Assembly (NCBI GenBank): GCA_024138015.1
Contig: JAMXBB010000002.1
Span: forward strand, 49,061,473-49,125,472
Origin: Lumnitzera littorea
Lineage: Eukaryota > Streptophyta > Magnoliopsida > Myrtales > Combretaceae
DNA: 64,000 nt
Reading direction: 5' to 3'
In this document: positions 1-13,400 of the stretch, one piece after another
How positions within the stretch are numbered: the first letter of the stretch is position 1
Layout: each line of letters starts with the position of its first letter
Position numbers and translations under genes: made by a program
Notes under the pieces: model-generated
Seen by the model: the letters and a program-made list of their open reading frames with translations, nothing else
What the model was told of the DNA's origin: nothing
Databases searched by the model: none

Positions 1-867
1 TAAAGTTTTATGGTATCCTTTGAATTGGGTTCTACTCTATTCACTATCTTAAGTTCATCCAACTTTATACCTTATAGTTCAACTATAATTTTTTTTAATT
101 CTCTACTTCATTCTTAAATCAACCCCAAGGTTTACCTTAAAATTCTCCTTATCAACTAGTTACAATTCTTTACCATTTGTTGGTTATTGAGTTCAGTGCA
201 ATAGAGGTATGTATGCCTGTATATATACACACACACATACATACATGAACATGAACTCTATGCTTATTGGATTAAGGTCTTAGCAAATCAAAACTATTTA
301 TCCTAATCCACTTCATGTGCCTACTAATTACATCATCATTTACACCTGTAGATAAAAATTTCAAATACACAATCTTAAGGAAATCTAATATATTAATTAC
401 TTCATAAACTCTATCACTAATTGACTTCCTGACATTATTAATAGCTATTGCTACAAACGTAACTATTTTGTTCCCCATGATGATCCTCTAAACCATACTT
501 TGATTGTTCCTCTAATATAAGTCTTGATTGATTCCCTGAATTAGCCCCTAATTGTCCTCTCACGCCATGTCCTGCCACCTTATTCATCTCAACTATTGTT
601 ATAACTTGTATCACTAAATCTCTTAAAATCTTCGTTAGGAACCTCCTTTACAACTTTGTGAATAAATTTACATTCATAGTTAACATATGTTATAAGTTAA
701 TACTATAATTAATTTATATATAACTTCTTAATACAATCTTTAACCATCTACTTATTACTATTCACTCTCACTGTATTCTTATGATATCTACTTTTTTTTT
801 TTTTTAATTTATGACGCTTGAAAGTACGTCCTTAAGAATCATGCTTCATAACAGGAACTTAAAAACA
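1..867 (-). other. Non-coding; possibly internal region of an LTR element
   Basis: No supported gene. The stretch lies on the internal side of the reversed primer-binding site at 868-884. If the LTR call at 891-2815 is right, this would be the leader or early gag of that minus-strand element. The longest minus-strand frame (about 272-478) shows no gag, protease or RT motif I recognise. A short CA/TA microsatellite lies at about 220-245. A homo-T run lies near 790-806. Confidence 0.4.
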
Positions 868-884
868 ATACTCTGATACCAACT
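868..884 (-). promoter_or_regulatory. Reversed primer-binding site (initiator tRNA-Met type)
   Basis: The plus strand reads CTCTGATACCAAC. Its reverse complement contains TGGTATCAGAG, the classic plant primer-binding site complementary to the 3' end of initiator tRNA-Met. It sits about 6 bp to the left of an LTR-like start at 891, the expected place for a minus-strand element whose 5' LTR lies to the right. Confidence 0.65.
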
Positions 885-890
885 CAAAAC

Positions 891-2815
891 TATCATGCTT
901 CAAGCAATAGAGTTGTAATAGTCTTACCGTATAAATCATTATAAGATAAATGCTAACTTTATAACCACTATCATAAATTTGATTTACATAAGGTGAACTT
1001 GAGTAAACAACCTTGAAGTGTCCAATTATGCACCTATATTTTTCCTAAAATCCATAGAGTATGTATATTAATCTTTTAAAAAACTCTTCATAATAGTTCT
1101 TCAGTACATTTACTCAATATAAAACTTTATATACATGTCAAGTAAACTTATATTTATAGACCAACCATAACAACTATTGGGTCATTCGCTAGCAGTGGTC
1201 CAGTTAGTTTCCTTAAGAATATACATACTTCAGAAGGACAAGAATCAAGTTGCATCTTCTTTAATTCCTCACTACCTAGTAATGTCAACCTCTAGGTTGA
1301 GATTAAAGTAATTGTGCCCACTTTAATCCAAGTTTAAGGAGTTTTATTACAATGCAACAACTCACGGCTAAACCTAAGCTTATGCAATGGGAGCATCCTT
1401 CCTCCAGTAACTACTTTTGAACCAACGTCCTCGACCTTGTCGCGACCTCCTCTCCATCACTTAATTTGATTAGGGTAAGGAAGGGACCATTTTAGCTATC
1501 CCTTTCGAAGTGGTCGACATTTGGTTAGAGAATCTTAGTCGTCTCCTAATGGGTTATAACGCATGTCAGGTTAAGGCTTGGGTTAAGTTTACGTTAGTTT
1601 GGGCTAAGAGTGACAATCAATTCAAACAATCTAGTAAATAAAACTTCACTAAACATCAAAATTCAATATTTAATCAATAATCAGAGACACATAGATATGC
1701 ACATAACCAACTAATTATAAATACAAATAGATACACACTTAAGTCTCTAAGTACCTAGAAATGGTACTCTAAAGTGCAGTAACGCATGATCCCAACTTAC
1801 TTGGTGTCCTTAACTTTCACTAAGGTACAGTTATAACACCTCTCTCTATTGCAGGTCACTATAGTATTAATTTAAGTGACATTTGAGTATTTGTTTAAGC
1901 ATGAGATATATGTATACTATTATTCTATATTTAAATTCATTGAGCTGAGTTTAGAGTATTGTTATGCTTAGGAAACTCTTCTTTGATCTATCCTTAACTA
2001 TCTTCTTATTCAACCTCTAAATTATCATTTGAGGTATCTTTTGAACTTAGTAAGCTTTAAGGTTCTTAAAACATCCACTAACCTAACCTCAAAGCCTAAC
2101 CTAATTATAAATTACATACAACTAATCATTTGATTTAACCTCTCAGTGGGTTCTTAGTATGTATTTAAACATTATAAGCTTAAATACTTATCTATTAGGA
2201 TAATATCATTACACTTAGGTTGTATGGATTAAAAAAAGTGATATCTGAAATATATTTTAATATACTTAACCCAAAAGAGTATGCATAATATATACCATAA
2301 TTTTTATTATAACGAAACTTAGGATTCACTTGCTAAGTCACATGATAAATTAGTCATCATATGATGTTATTTTTTGTAAACATTATAAGTTACCAAAAAG
2401 AAAGCCATGTTGTATCATTCTAAAGGACATGAACTTAATGGTAAGAAATTACGGGTTTAAAATTTACTTTTATTTTGAAAAATAAGGCGTTTCATTCTTA
2501 TATGCATGATCATTAAGGAAGATATAGGTTTCATATTAATATTTGTAACAACCATATTCAAGCATAGGTTTAACATAAGCATACTAGATACACATAACCT
2601 ACGCACACCTATATTATCAATATTGGTGTAGGTTTCAGTTCATACTTAAAATATTTTATCAAAGTACCAATATACCATGATTACCCAATACCATCTTAGA
2701 TTTAAGAGGACAGGCTTACCTATTTCTTTATTAAGTTGTTTATAACAATTTAAGCCAATTTAAATTGCTATTATCATAATAAATAGCATACAATCATTAT
2801 ATTCATGGAAATTAC
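891..2815 (-). mobile_element. Degenerate LTR, family 'TGTCAC' (copy 1)
   Basis: The start aligns by eye with the start of the exactly bounded LTR unit at 26877. Both share the pattern GTAAYAGYCYYRCCGTATAAA...TATAACCRCTATC...GAYYTRMACAARGYG. A second long match runs from about 1300 to 1575 against about 27420 to 27710, including ATGCAACAACTCACG and GAAGGGACCATTTT. With the adjacent reversed primer-binding site this is the 5' LTR of a minus-strand gypsy element. The right end near 2815 (ATTACTACA) is inferred only from where the integrase fragment begins. There is no coding content. Confidence 0.6.
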
Positions 2816-2854
2816 TACATCATAATCAAAGGTAAAAGAAGACTTATCTTTAAC

Positions 2855-3963
2855 TTTTAAAGTGATGGAGAGGAGCTATTGATCAGGGAAGCTCACAGTG
2901 GAGGACTCTTTTGACACTTGGAGAAAGAAAGACCTGTGAACTATTAAGTGGCCAATTCTTTTAGCTAAAAATGAGGAGAGATGTGCACCGAGTTGTCAAA
3001 AGCTATGTTGTGTGCAAAAAGGCCAAGTGCTGAGCCAAGCAAGGGAGAGTAATGCCTCAACCTATTCCAATAAGGCCATGGACCGAATTGAGTATAGACT
3101 TTGTTCTCTGACTGTCGTAAACTGCTCAAGGCAAAGATTCCGTAATGGTCATTGTTGATAAGTTCAGTAAGATGGCATACTTCGCGCCCTACACCAAGAC
3201 TAACGACGCTTCGGCTATTACTTCTCTTTTCTTGCAGGAGATTATATAGATACACGACGTGCCGAGAAGTGTAGTCTCCAACAGAGACCCGAAGTTCTTG
3301 AGCCATTTCTAGAGAACCTTGTGGTATCGATTAGGAACCAAATTACTCTTCAATACCTCATGTCATCCTCAAACTGACGATCAAACAGAGGTGGTTAATC
3401 ACACTTTAGAATCATTGCTCCGAGTTGCAGTGGGCAAGAACTTGGCTAATTGGGACGTTTACTTACTAGTGGTCGAGTTCGCCTACAACCGAACAGTACA
3501 TAACACTACTAAGTAGACTTCCTTCGTAGTGTTCTATGGATTCAATCTCGAGTTGCCCCTCGACTACGCCCCTGTACCAGTACCCATGTAAAAGGACCCT
3601 GATGCTTCGGCCAAAGCACAATCTCTCCAATACATATATGATAAGGTTACTCGACACATTGACTAAGCTACTAAAAGAATGCGAGAAAAGGCTAAGGGTA
3701 GAACAGCTGGGACACTTGGTGTGGCTGCACCTCAACAAGAAATGATTCTCGAATAAGAGGAGGAACAAATTATCTACAAGAGCAAAAGGACTTTTTAGAA
3801 TCCTCCAGAAGATTAATGATAATGCCTACAGATTGGAATTGCTCGAGGACTATAGGGTTTCTGATGCCTTTAATATTGCTGACCTTAGTCCATATCACCT
3901 TGACGGAGAACTGAGTGAACACCATTTGGATTTGATCCGAAATCCAAAACAACCTGGAGGGAA
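2855..3963 (+). pseudogene. Ty3/gypsy integrase remnant, 3' end of pol
   Basis: Conceptual translation gives integrase parts in order. First comes the H2C2 zinc-binding region (ELLIREAHSGGL, then SYVVCKKAKC). Next is the core with the first Asp in SIDFVL, a KDSVMVIVDKFSKMAYF block and the second Asp in SNRDPKFLSHF. Then come CHPQTDDQTEVVNHTLESL and the VEFAYNRTVHNTT block. A C-terminal KRTF...YRLELL...SDAFNIADLSPYH tail follows. The frame is broken by stops and shifts, for example TAG at 3310-3312 where a Trp is expected. RNase H and everything upstream are absent, so this is a 5'-truncated copy. It cannot be active. Confidence 0.9.
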
Positions 3964-4740
3964 TGATGGGAATCAGACTATCGAGCCTCTAACCCATAGC
4001 CAAACCGAAGACTAAAGGGACTGGCATGACAAATCCTTTAGTTCCAACCGATCCCTGCCGAGGCTGAGTACTTCCTTGTTGAATCACCTTTCATGTTGAA
4101 CCATATAACTGTCCATCTTTCTATCGTATGCCGAATTAAAGATTACTCACTAGCGCCCATGCCGACTAATTACTCGACATCTTCCTTGCCAAGAAGCTGA
4201 GAAAGAGAAACTCTGGACTGACTAAGCCATCTTTACTTGGACAAGCCAGCTGTTCGTACTTTTTTTGTCCGTATCTTCTAACAACCTCACCAATGTAGCA
4301 TTGCCACATATACGGTATCATATGTAGAATCCGTTGCACCAATGATTAATTTCCTTGTATATTTATTTTTGTCTTTTTGTATCTTGTATATTATCTCCTG
4401 AGGAAATGTCCTTTTTGTGTTTTCCCTTTTGGGCAAGTTGCCCTAACTTATAGGTATAAATACCCTTTGTAATTGTAAGCAGACACACAATCATTAATAT
4501 ACACTTTTGAGTATTCTCTTCCTTACGTAAACACTGTTTGTTTATTCTCGACATCACTCTTATACTTTCCCTTAAGCAAGGTTAGGTGGTAAATAACCTC
4601 ACCGGACCAATTCATGCGTTATATCGAATTGTACTGTGAGTCCTCGAAAGTTCTGTTGGTGCGTCATATCCTCTGGAGCTGTTCATGGGTTTTACTTACT
4701 ATTTCATTTGTCATTTTTGTCTCTTTTACACTTTCCCCAT
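3964..4740 (+). mobile_element. 3' LTR of the gypsy fragment at 2855-3963
   Basis: A purine-rich tract (GGAGGGAA) ends at 3963 and is followed by TGATGGGAATCAGAC. That resembles the LTR start of gypsy element B at 63821 (TGATAAGAATCAACC). A TATAAATA box lies at about 4455-4462, with a leader-like sequence after it. The right end is uncertain. It is placed where minus-strand integrase sequence begins. Confidence 0.6.
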
Positions 4741-4744
4741 TAAC

Positions 4745-5445
4745 CCTTTTCAAGCTTTTTATAAGCTTGGACCCATCCAGCGACCGACCTTGACTGCTTT
4801 TGGTCATGGCTTGCAACAGTTAAGGTAGTAAGTCACATTCCAATATATGGCTCTTAAGGCCTCAGATCAATTAATAGCTTCTTAATCTTCTTGGTAGCTC
4901 AGTAAGGGTGTGTCATCAAAGGGAAGGTTAGGGTTGAACTCTTATACAATGTCGAATGGGGACATTCCTATCATGTTGTGTGCTAATCTATTATAAGTAA
5001 ACTCTATAACGTGCAAGCATATGTCCCAATCTACTCAATTACTTACTACAGCTACTCAGAGTAATGATCCAAGTGTCCTATTGATGATCTCGATCTAACC
5101 ATCAGTCTAGGAATGGCATGAAGTGCTAATTAAGAGCTTTGTTTTTAGGTGTCTCCATAAGGTCTTCCAAAAATGGCTTAAGAACTTAAGATCTTGATCG
5201 AATACTATTGTTTTGGGTATAATGTGCTACTTGACAACCTCTTATAGAAATAAGGAAGCAATATGAACATCATCATTAGTCTTTTGGCATATGATGAAAT
5301 GTGCCCTCTTTCTAAACCAATCCACCACAACCATGATGGAGCCCTCGTCATGACCTGAGGGGGCTATCGTAGTAGGCACCATATATCGTATAAAGGACTG
5401 TAGATTGATTTTCCTTTCAATTGACAACTGTTTATACGACATATA
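4745..5445 (-). pseudogene. Ty3/gypsy integrase remnant on the minus strand
   Basis: Reverse translation gives the integrase core from the start of the catalytic region (SGHDEGSIMVVVDWF, then KRAHFIICQKTNDDVHIASLFL). It continues through a degraded HPQTDGQTE-like block, ARYRVYL and NVPI to the C-terminal VGRWMGPSL region near 4780. Frameshifts and stops are frequent. The upstream edge corresponds to the GLYxPLP spacer before the core. The fragment at 9111 also contains that spacer, so the two are probably separate copies and not halves of one gene. Confidence 0.75.
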
Positions 5446-7311
5446 AAGCTACTACTACAACAACAACAACCTAGAGTTATGTAGACGTAAGTAATATCAC
5501 AACATAATTATAATAACATCAATATCAAACTTATAACTATCAGATAGATATGATACATATATAATACCGATACTAAGTTTCACAAGAAGCTATTTATACA
5601 TAGGATCATTTAATAAGTTTTCAAATCTAACTACAGTAATAACATGTCACTCTTGACCCTAACCTCACATTCACACCCACCAATATAGGATTCATTAACC
5701 TCGAGCATCCTACGGCCTAAAACAATAAACAAGTCTCCCTGCACAAGTAAGCTATGGGGACGTAAGCTAATTAGCTTATTGAGATCTTTCCTTAACCATA
5801 CAACAAACAAGTTATTCAATAATTAAATTCAAACGTATGAATGTGTGTTCATACAAAATGTCAAATAAATATATGCAAGTGACCAGGTATTGCATGCAAC
5901 TCAGATTTAATGCCCTCCGAAGTTAAGGTTGAAGTGTATGAGGCACTAATTAGATCCAGGTATCATACTTGAACTTATATAACAACAAAACTCTGTGTTT
6001 CATATTAAAAAACATAATGGTATATCCATTTTCAATTTTAGTGAAAACTCGGTTCTAAGTATGATTATGAGTAGGTTCTCATAGCTCTAACTTATCCTTA
6101 AATGAAGGCCACTAGACTTGACCCTTAGCCAAACGGTTGGCGCCTTCAACGCCTACTGTTCTAGTAGGCTTGGGTAAGGTTATATCGTACATGTGCACCA
6201 TACGAAAACATTATAATCACAATTAATCAACCCTTGTATGGCCTCTCATTACCTCTGTATGATGTGATAGTCGGAATTAGTTATGCGATGCATGATTATG
6301 TATGATTTGATTTAGTTAGCTTAAGTATGATAATATTAAATCCATTTATAATGTGATCAAACAAAGTCACAAATAGATCAATTTTTATCAAATCTATTAT
6401 GCAGTAAACAATACATTATTATACTTTAAAGTAATTTCACAATTGATAAGCAGTATCATACATATGCATAACCAAACCCCATACAGTATTCAATTTTTAA
6501 TAATTGTTAAGATTTACTATCTATAGATATAAGCATGTATGGAATCATTAGAAATACTCACTCGGCTATTTTCAAGATTAAGGATCATAGTAATCTACTG
6601 ATAGATTAGTATCAATCTCATGATTACTTGACATTGAGGGAATACGAAAAGTAGTAAATGTTTGAATTAGATAACTAAACTATTATTATATTTAGTACTA
6701 TCTATTTAAATTAGTTATTTGTTTATATGAACTATTGATTTAAGCTTTTTTGTTAATTGCGGATAACTTTTCTAATTTAATTCAAATTTTTATGAACTTA
6801 TAGTTGATTTTGATCGTTTTTTTATGTATTTTCTTGTAGCAAAGTCCATTTTGGACGTTATAACCTGTATTTTTTATTATGCTGTAAAAATATTATGAAA
6901 TTCATTATTTTGATTTAAATAATTATAAAATATTATTTTAAGCTTCTCTTTGTATATTTATGATTTAATGAATATCTAAACTTTATATTTTGTAATTTTC
7001 TTATTTTTAAGTCTATTTTACTATAATTTACTTATTTTTGCTAGTTTTTAGGTTTAAGACTTATTTAATTCATTTTTATTCCTTTACTAATTTTTTAATT
7101 AATTAATTATTTTATTATTATTTTTAATTACGAATTTAATTATAGTTAGTTAAATGCTAATGTGGCAGCATAGGAGAATGCCACGTGTCACTTCCAAATT
7201 TTTGTACTTTTTCTTATTTTATATTTTTACATAATATGTATATAATAATATTTATTATTGTATTTTACTAAATTTTACAAATTACTTATTGTAGATATTT
7301 TTAAGGGTTAC

Positions 7312-7675
7312 GGTATATATATATATATATATATATATATTCATATTTACTAATTTACTTTGTTTATTAAATTAATATTATAGTATATTACATATATACT
7401 ATTCAAATATACCCATATTTCTACTTATACCATATTATTCATGTACGTATTTTTATACATATAATATACTTATGTACTATAATAACATAACCCTAAATAT
7501 ATTATATATATTATATATACTATACGTATGGGTATATATATATATGTAATTGTATTTTTTGTATTTTATACATATATGATTATATTTGCATATATATATA
7601 TATATATATATATACTAAAATACTTAATATACATAGTATTATACATGAATACATATGCATATATATCATGTCTAT

Positions 7676-7706
<31 letters not shown>
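7312..7706. repeat. Cluster of (TA)n microsatellites
   Basis: Uninterrupted TA runs of about 25-28 bp occur at 7312-7340, 7590-7614 and 7679-7706. Shorter TA/TATG runs continue to about 7950. Confidence 0.9.
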
Positions 7707-8878
7707 ATCTATAAAATAAAAAATACGATATATATACATTATGGCATACACATATACATACCAAATATATATACACTCTATTATACATATACTATATTAT
7801 ACTAGTATTTTTTATTTTATAATTATATATAACTATTTTTGGTTACATATATATATGTATACATGTTATTAATTATGCCAACATATATACTATATAATAA
7901 AAATACCATATGTATATCCACACATACATATATATATATATGTACATGAACATAAGTCCTTATACTAACTATTTGTAAGATCTATTATAACATGTATAAT
8001 ATACATGTGAGTATATTTTAGTATCTATACATATATAAACATACATATACAAGGAAATATTAAGGTTACATATAAATTCTAAAATACATGTATGTAAAAG
8101 AATATACAAAGATGATTATTACAAAATACACATAATATACATAATAAATACCCTTCTTTTGGAATATTCTTGAATTAAAATCTCTAAGCTTCTTCTTGTT
8201 GGTTTTCTTGTTGACTTTTGGAGGTAAAAAAAAGTTAAAGATGAAAAGAAAAAAAAAAACCTTCTCGATTGGAATAAGGAAAAGGATTTGTGGGACTTTG
8301 TTTATGTGCTAAAAAAAGTGTACGTGTCTCCATGAACTATCTAGGGAATAGGGGAAGGAATTTACCGCGAAAAGAAAAGAAAACAACAAAACAAGAAAGA
8401 GAATTAAGTTGCATTTAAGTTGATTGGACTCATGCTTATCTAATCCCTTGTCATATGCACATAAATTGCACATGGTAAAAAAAAAAAATAAACACACAAG
8501 TGTCTTTACATTATTCTCGAAGTGAATTGTGTAGCTGGACGTGGCAATGAATGGAAAATAAGGGAAAAGAAAAAGGAAAAAGAAAAGAAAGGGAAAGGAG
8601 GAAAAAAAGGAAAATAAAAATAAAAATATTAGATTTTTCAAAATACAAAAATTATAAATTTAGTATTTATAAAGTAATATTGAAATTTTATAAAAATTTA
8701 TTAATTTAATTGTTACCCATTATATTTATAATATTTACGAGTTATTTTACCGTATTTGTTAATAATTTTACGTAATTACGCGTTTTGATTGATAATTGTA
8801 TTTAACTAAGGTGTTATTACTATTAAGTTATATTTATTCATTTTATAAGCTTAAAGTTATAGTTTTAGGGTTTTCATC

Positions 8879-8904
8879 GAGTTCGAGTTCGAGTTCGATT
8901 TCGG
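8879..8904. repeat. Hexanucleotide microsatellite (GAGTTC)n
   Basis: Four near-perfect copies of the six-base unit GAGTTC lie in otherwise non-repetitive AT-rich DNA. Confidence 0.85.
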
Positions 8905-9110
8905 GTATTTACGCATACGTAGAATTAAAGTTTTTTTTTGTATGCGATTTAGGTTTCGATCAAATTTTTATGATTTTTTATTACCGACACTATATTTGAT
9001 TTCATAATTTAATAAAATTTATATCTTACTTAGCCTTATTGACTCGTGACATTATTTAGAGTACTCGAGTTTAGCTTAGGATTGAAGTTGATAACTTTAC
9101 AGGGTTTACA

Positions 9111-10483
9111 ACCCTTCTCTCAAAATGTCCTCGGTAAGCCTAAGACAAAATGGCTAGAGAGTATTAGCCCTATTCAACTTGGTTCTTAGTCTTTTTGCAC
9201 ACACTACATTGCTTGAGCACCTGATGTATATCCTTCATCATCCTCAACTAAAAGAATTGGATCTTAACAACTCATATGTTTGCTTCTCACTAAAACAGTT
9301 GAATACTCCACCTTCATATGCTTCTCATACTAATAGTTCCCTACTAAAGCAGGTTGAAATGCACAACTTCCCACTTTGGAGCAAATATCCATCCTCCATA
9401 AGGTATTTATCAATAACTCATCCTTTTAAACATCTCACAATAATAAGACCGAAGTATAGGTCCTTGACATATAAGATCTTGATTATAAAGAATATAAGCA
9501 ACTTAATTTGAAGCTCAATCAAGAAGGCATGTTGTTTGTATAGGGCATCAACTACTACATTAGCCTTGCTATTTTTGTACATCACTACATAAGAAAACCC
9601 TTTCATGAACTCGATCCATTTAGCTTGTTGCTTAGATAGCTTTAGCTCGTTCTTCAAGTACCTTAACAACTCATAGTCGATGCATATAAAAAATTCCCTA
9701 GGCAGCAGATCAAGGAGTAAAACTCCTTGTCATACACTAAGTAGTTGAGAGTAGCTCCTTAGAGTTTCTCGTTAGAGTAGACAATAGGTCCACCCCCTTG
9801 CGTGAGTACGACACTTATTCCTACGCCAAAGGTGTCACAATTCAGTTCAAACACTATATCAAAGTTAGGGAGGGCAAGGACGGGGGCAGTGGTTACTTTC
9901 TTTTTCACTCATCAAATCTTTCTATTCTTTTACTCTATACTTGAACTCCACATTCTTCTTTGATAAGCCAATCGAAGGAGCTATGATGATCCTAAAGTTC
10001 TTAATAAAGCGTTGATAAAAGGAAGCCAGTTCATGGAAGCATTGGATATCAGCAAAACATATTGACACTTGTTGTTTAGTTATAGCTTGGACCTTATCTT
10101 CATCAACTTAGATTCCTCTATCACTTACAATAAACCCTAAGAAGATGACTTCAATTTAGCAAAAGTTAAATTTCTTCAAATTCCCCTAAAGCTTTTCAAC
10201 TTGGAGCATGGAAAAGATAGTTGGGAGATGCTCATGGTGCTTCTCCCGGTTGGGATTGTACATATACAATCACAAACTTGCTAATAAAATCTTGGAGCAC
10301 ATGATTTATCAATCTCATAAAAGTGCTTAGAGCATTGCAGAGACCAAATGGCATCACTAGCCATTTATATAGCATATGTTGGATCTTGAGTGCAGTCTTT
10401 CCTTTACCTCTAACTCTCATTTTGAACGGATTGTAACTTGACTTCAAGTCGATCTTCAAGAAGATGTCTAATATGTTGTCAAG
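9111..10483 (-). pseudogene. Gypsy element A: RT (3' part), RNase H, integrase N-terminus
   Basis: Read on the minus strand from 10483 downwards. The RT segment shows KIDLKSSY, WLVMPFGLCNALSTFMRLINHVL and FVIVY. The FVIVY motif runs straight into YNPNREKHHEHL, so a short deletion has removed the YxDD catalytic aspartates at about 10255-10268. RNase H connection sequence follows (LGFIVSDRGI, ASFYQRFIKNF), then the RNase H end (LLRYLKNELKLSKQQAKWI, NVVVDAL). After that come the integrase zinc region (GKLCI...RELLV, then VCKKTKNQVE) and the start of the core, which stops at 9111. Stops and shifts are frequent. The 5' half of the RT lies beyond the insertion at 10484-13816. Confidence 0.88.
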
Positions 10484-13400
10484 TGTCACATCCTGACATA
10501 GCACAGGATGCACCATTACATAGGAATACCTGTTGAAAACTTAACTCAACTTGCTTATTCATCAAAAGGCAACATTGTTTATATGATAAGGGGTTTTTAC
10601 ATCGGAGTTCAGCTAGATATTCTACTACAACTTATGTGTATAACATAATATTTACATCAAAATATGAACCAATTTTTTGCTTTCCCATCTTTACAATAAT
10701 AGGATTCTTGACTTAATATAAGTTCCATATAACAGTCGTTGGCTTCGAATTACGCTCTTAGTATTCATATCCCCCACTAAGTGTTAGGCCCTTCACAATA
10801 TAGTTAACCCGAAGATAAAACATTTTATCCCCTCAGCTACTAAAGCTGAGTGACAATGGATAACAAACAACATAATATAGACAATATGATAGACAATACT
10901 GCATATCACAACTGAAACATTTTAATCATAACTCGTAAGTTCAACTTCACATATGCATTTGCCCAATCAGGCACATACTGTCAATAATGCAACATGTTAT
11001 GCTTATGCACGTGGTTTGCATTGGTATCGATATCTTATACCCTCTAAACTTCTTTCGATTAGTTGATATAGCCGGGCATTTGGATACAATGTCCAGGAAC
11101 CTAAAGCAACAAGGAGTTGCCTGAGAGTAGGACTCTTACCAAATTAGACTACACACTGTAGTCTACTATTTTCAAAAAGGGCAACAAAGAGCTTCCTAGG
11201 AGTAGGACCCTTAACTTTGCTTTACAAAATTAGACTACATACTGTAATTCACCAAATTAAAGTGGTAACATTGCCAAATTAGACCACACACTGTAGTTCA
11301 CTAAATTTGACTATCAAAATAGTCACAATGTTTGGGCAATACAATCTATATGCTTTTAAAAACTGAGTTCATAAAGTCATGCTTTTTCCGTGATCACTTA
11401 GAAACCCCATTCTGAAATTTCTGACCTATAGATCCCTTTTTGTGCCGTGTCGTGCCGCATCGTGTTATGGTATGCCAATGATCTGATTTTAGTTTTCAAA
11501 CTCAATAATAACTAAAGAATATTAATCAGCACAATCAATCTTTAAGTTTTATTCAACCCAATATCTGATTTTAGTTCTCAAACTCTTCCTAGCGAAATTC
11601 TAGTATCTTACTTGGGGTTTACTTAGGTAAACACCTAAAAGATTGAGTTAGCAATCACTCAACTTCCTTGGTTAACACAATCATTCGTAACATAAATCAT
11701 TGCCTAACATGGTAACATAACAATTTAACTAGAATACAATTACTTTCATTCAAAATTACCACATCAGCATCCACTATGGTAGCATATCAATTCAACCAGG
11801 ATATGCCTATATTCAATCAACACAACTTCAAACAATATGCAGTGTTATGAGTAGTAATATATCTATTTTAAGCATGGGTTAGATCCACTTACCCGAACTT
11901 AGTAATAGTGCAAAATCCTAAATTTCATGACGTGGTCCTTCCTTACTTATTACACCTATGATAATATGACATAATCTTTAAATCAAGTATAGGTCGAATC
12001 CAAACTATTATAAGCTTTCATTTCTGCTTTTATTTTTAAACTTCATTTGATCATATTTTACTCATTTCTCGTCCAATTTCAATAAATTTTATATCACCAT
12101 GATCGTTATTTCAAATACTATTGATATATCTTAAGCATCAAAACTAATCAATATTTTCAAAAACCCAAAAATATCCTTTTATTACTGATTCGACTATATG
12201 TTAATATAACTTTGTAATTAACTTAAGCAAACCTTAAATACAAATTAAAAATCCTAACATTATTCATTTCCTGAGCTGGTTAGAATTCATTATGTACTCA
12301 AAAATGCAAATCCTTTACACGTTTAACAAGTATCATATTAGTGCTAATTAGTGTATCATATATAAGACTAATATATAGGTTTATATTATGAAAATACATA
12401 ATAAATAGTATACGAGTCCAATTAATTCCATAAAAAATCCTATAGACTTACAAAAATATGCCGTTTAAAAATCAATGGTGAATTATAAAAAACTAGCTAT
12501 GATGTATTTTCATGAAAATAGCAATTTTAACTCAAAATCAGTGAAAATTAAGCAAATAAGTGAATTTAATCACAAGATAAAATTCAAATGTCCCAAACAT
12601 CATTATGAACTTCAAGAAATTATAATACATAGGGCTTATTCTTTGATTTTGTTAAAAACTAATTAATTTCGTAAAACAGCGAAATTACTAGTTTTATTCA
12701 AAATAATTACAATAAATAGTAAATATGATTATTTTAAAAAATTCTTGTTACTACAATTAAATACATATATTAAGTATATCACTACAAATTTTCAAGTAGA
12801 AAGAACATTATTTACTATTTCTAAAATTTAATTTAATTTTTATCCAAATAGAGCCATTTCTTAAGGACCTTATATTTTCAATAATTATTTCATTAAAATA
12901 AAATTACTACATTAATCTGCACATAAAATAACTCTTGAAAACCACGTTTCATAATTAAATAGCATCATTTGAATTTTTTAGGAAATTTAATAAATTACGA
13001 GCAGAAAATTAGTTCACCTGAACCGGTCGTTTCCGACCATCACTTAGTCGCCGCATCATGTTGAAAGAGCTTCTCCGACCACCCTCTATTAAACTACTAA
13101 GTCAAGTTGTAGATAACCTATTGAATTGCCTTAGCCTAACTCCGACTCTATTTCTTATTCTATTTTTATTTTTTCTAACTTTTCTAAATTGTTTTCTTTT
13201 ATTTTCAAAGTTCCAAAATATTGAATTTGAGAGTTTGGGTTATATTTGTATTTTTTGAACTTTTCATAATCAAATAAAATTTAGACATGTGTATGACACA
13301 TGTCAATTTTCCATTTTCCTAAAGGACATGTGTCATTCTTCATTAAGTAAGTGTTGACTCACCATTTCTAATTAATACCAGCTTGACACATCATTTGATG

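Larger units (their letters stand above)
5446..9110. mobile_element. AT-rich, LTR-like non-coding stretch
   Basis: No gene is supported. The right end (CTTTACAGGGTTTACA) abuts a broken integrase at 9111, as an LTR end would. A block at about 6090-6260 resembles the GC-richer middle of other gypsy LTRs in the window. The left boundary and a target duplication were not found. From about 7200 to 8150 the DNA is almost pure A/T with several long TA runs. A purine-rich, low-complexity tract lies at 8565-8630. Confidence 0.4.

Noticed and set aside
2965..3306. 113-residue minus-strand frame
   Set aside because: Antisense of the plus-strand integrase remnant.
8309..8641. 110-residue Phe-rich minus-strand frame
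   Set aside because: Translation of a purine-rich low-complexity tract.
4745..9400. Reading the integrase pieces at 4745-5445 and 9111-9400 as one gene split by an insertion
   Set aside because: Both pieces contain the spacer before the core (GLYxxL.I), so they overlap by about 20 residues. No target duplication was found around 5446-9110.
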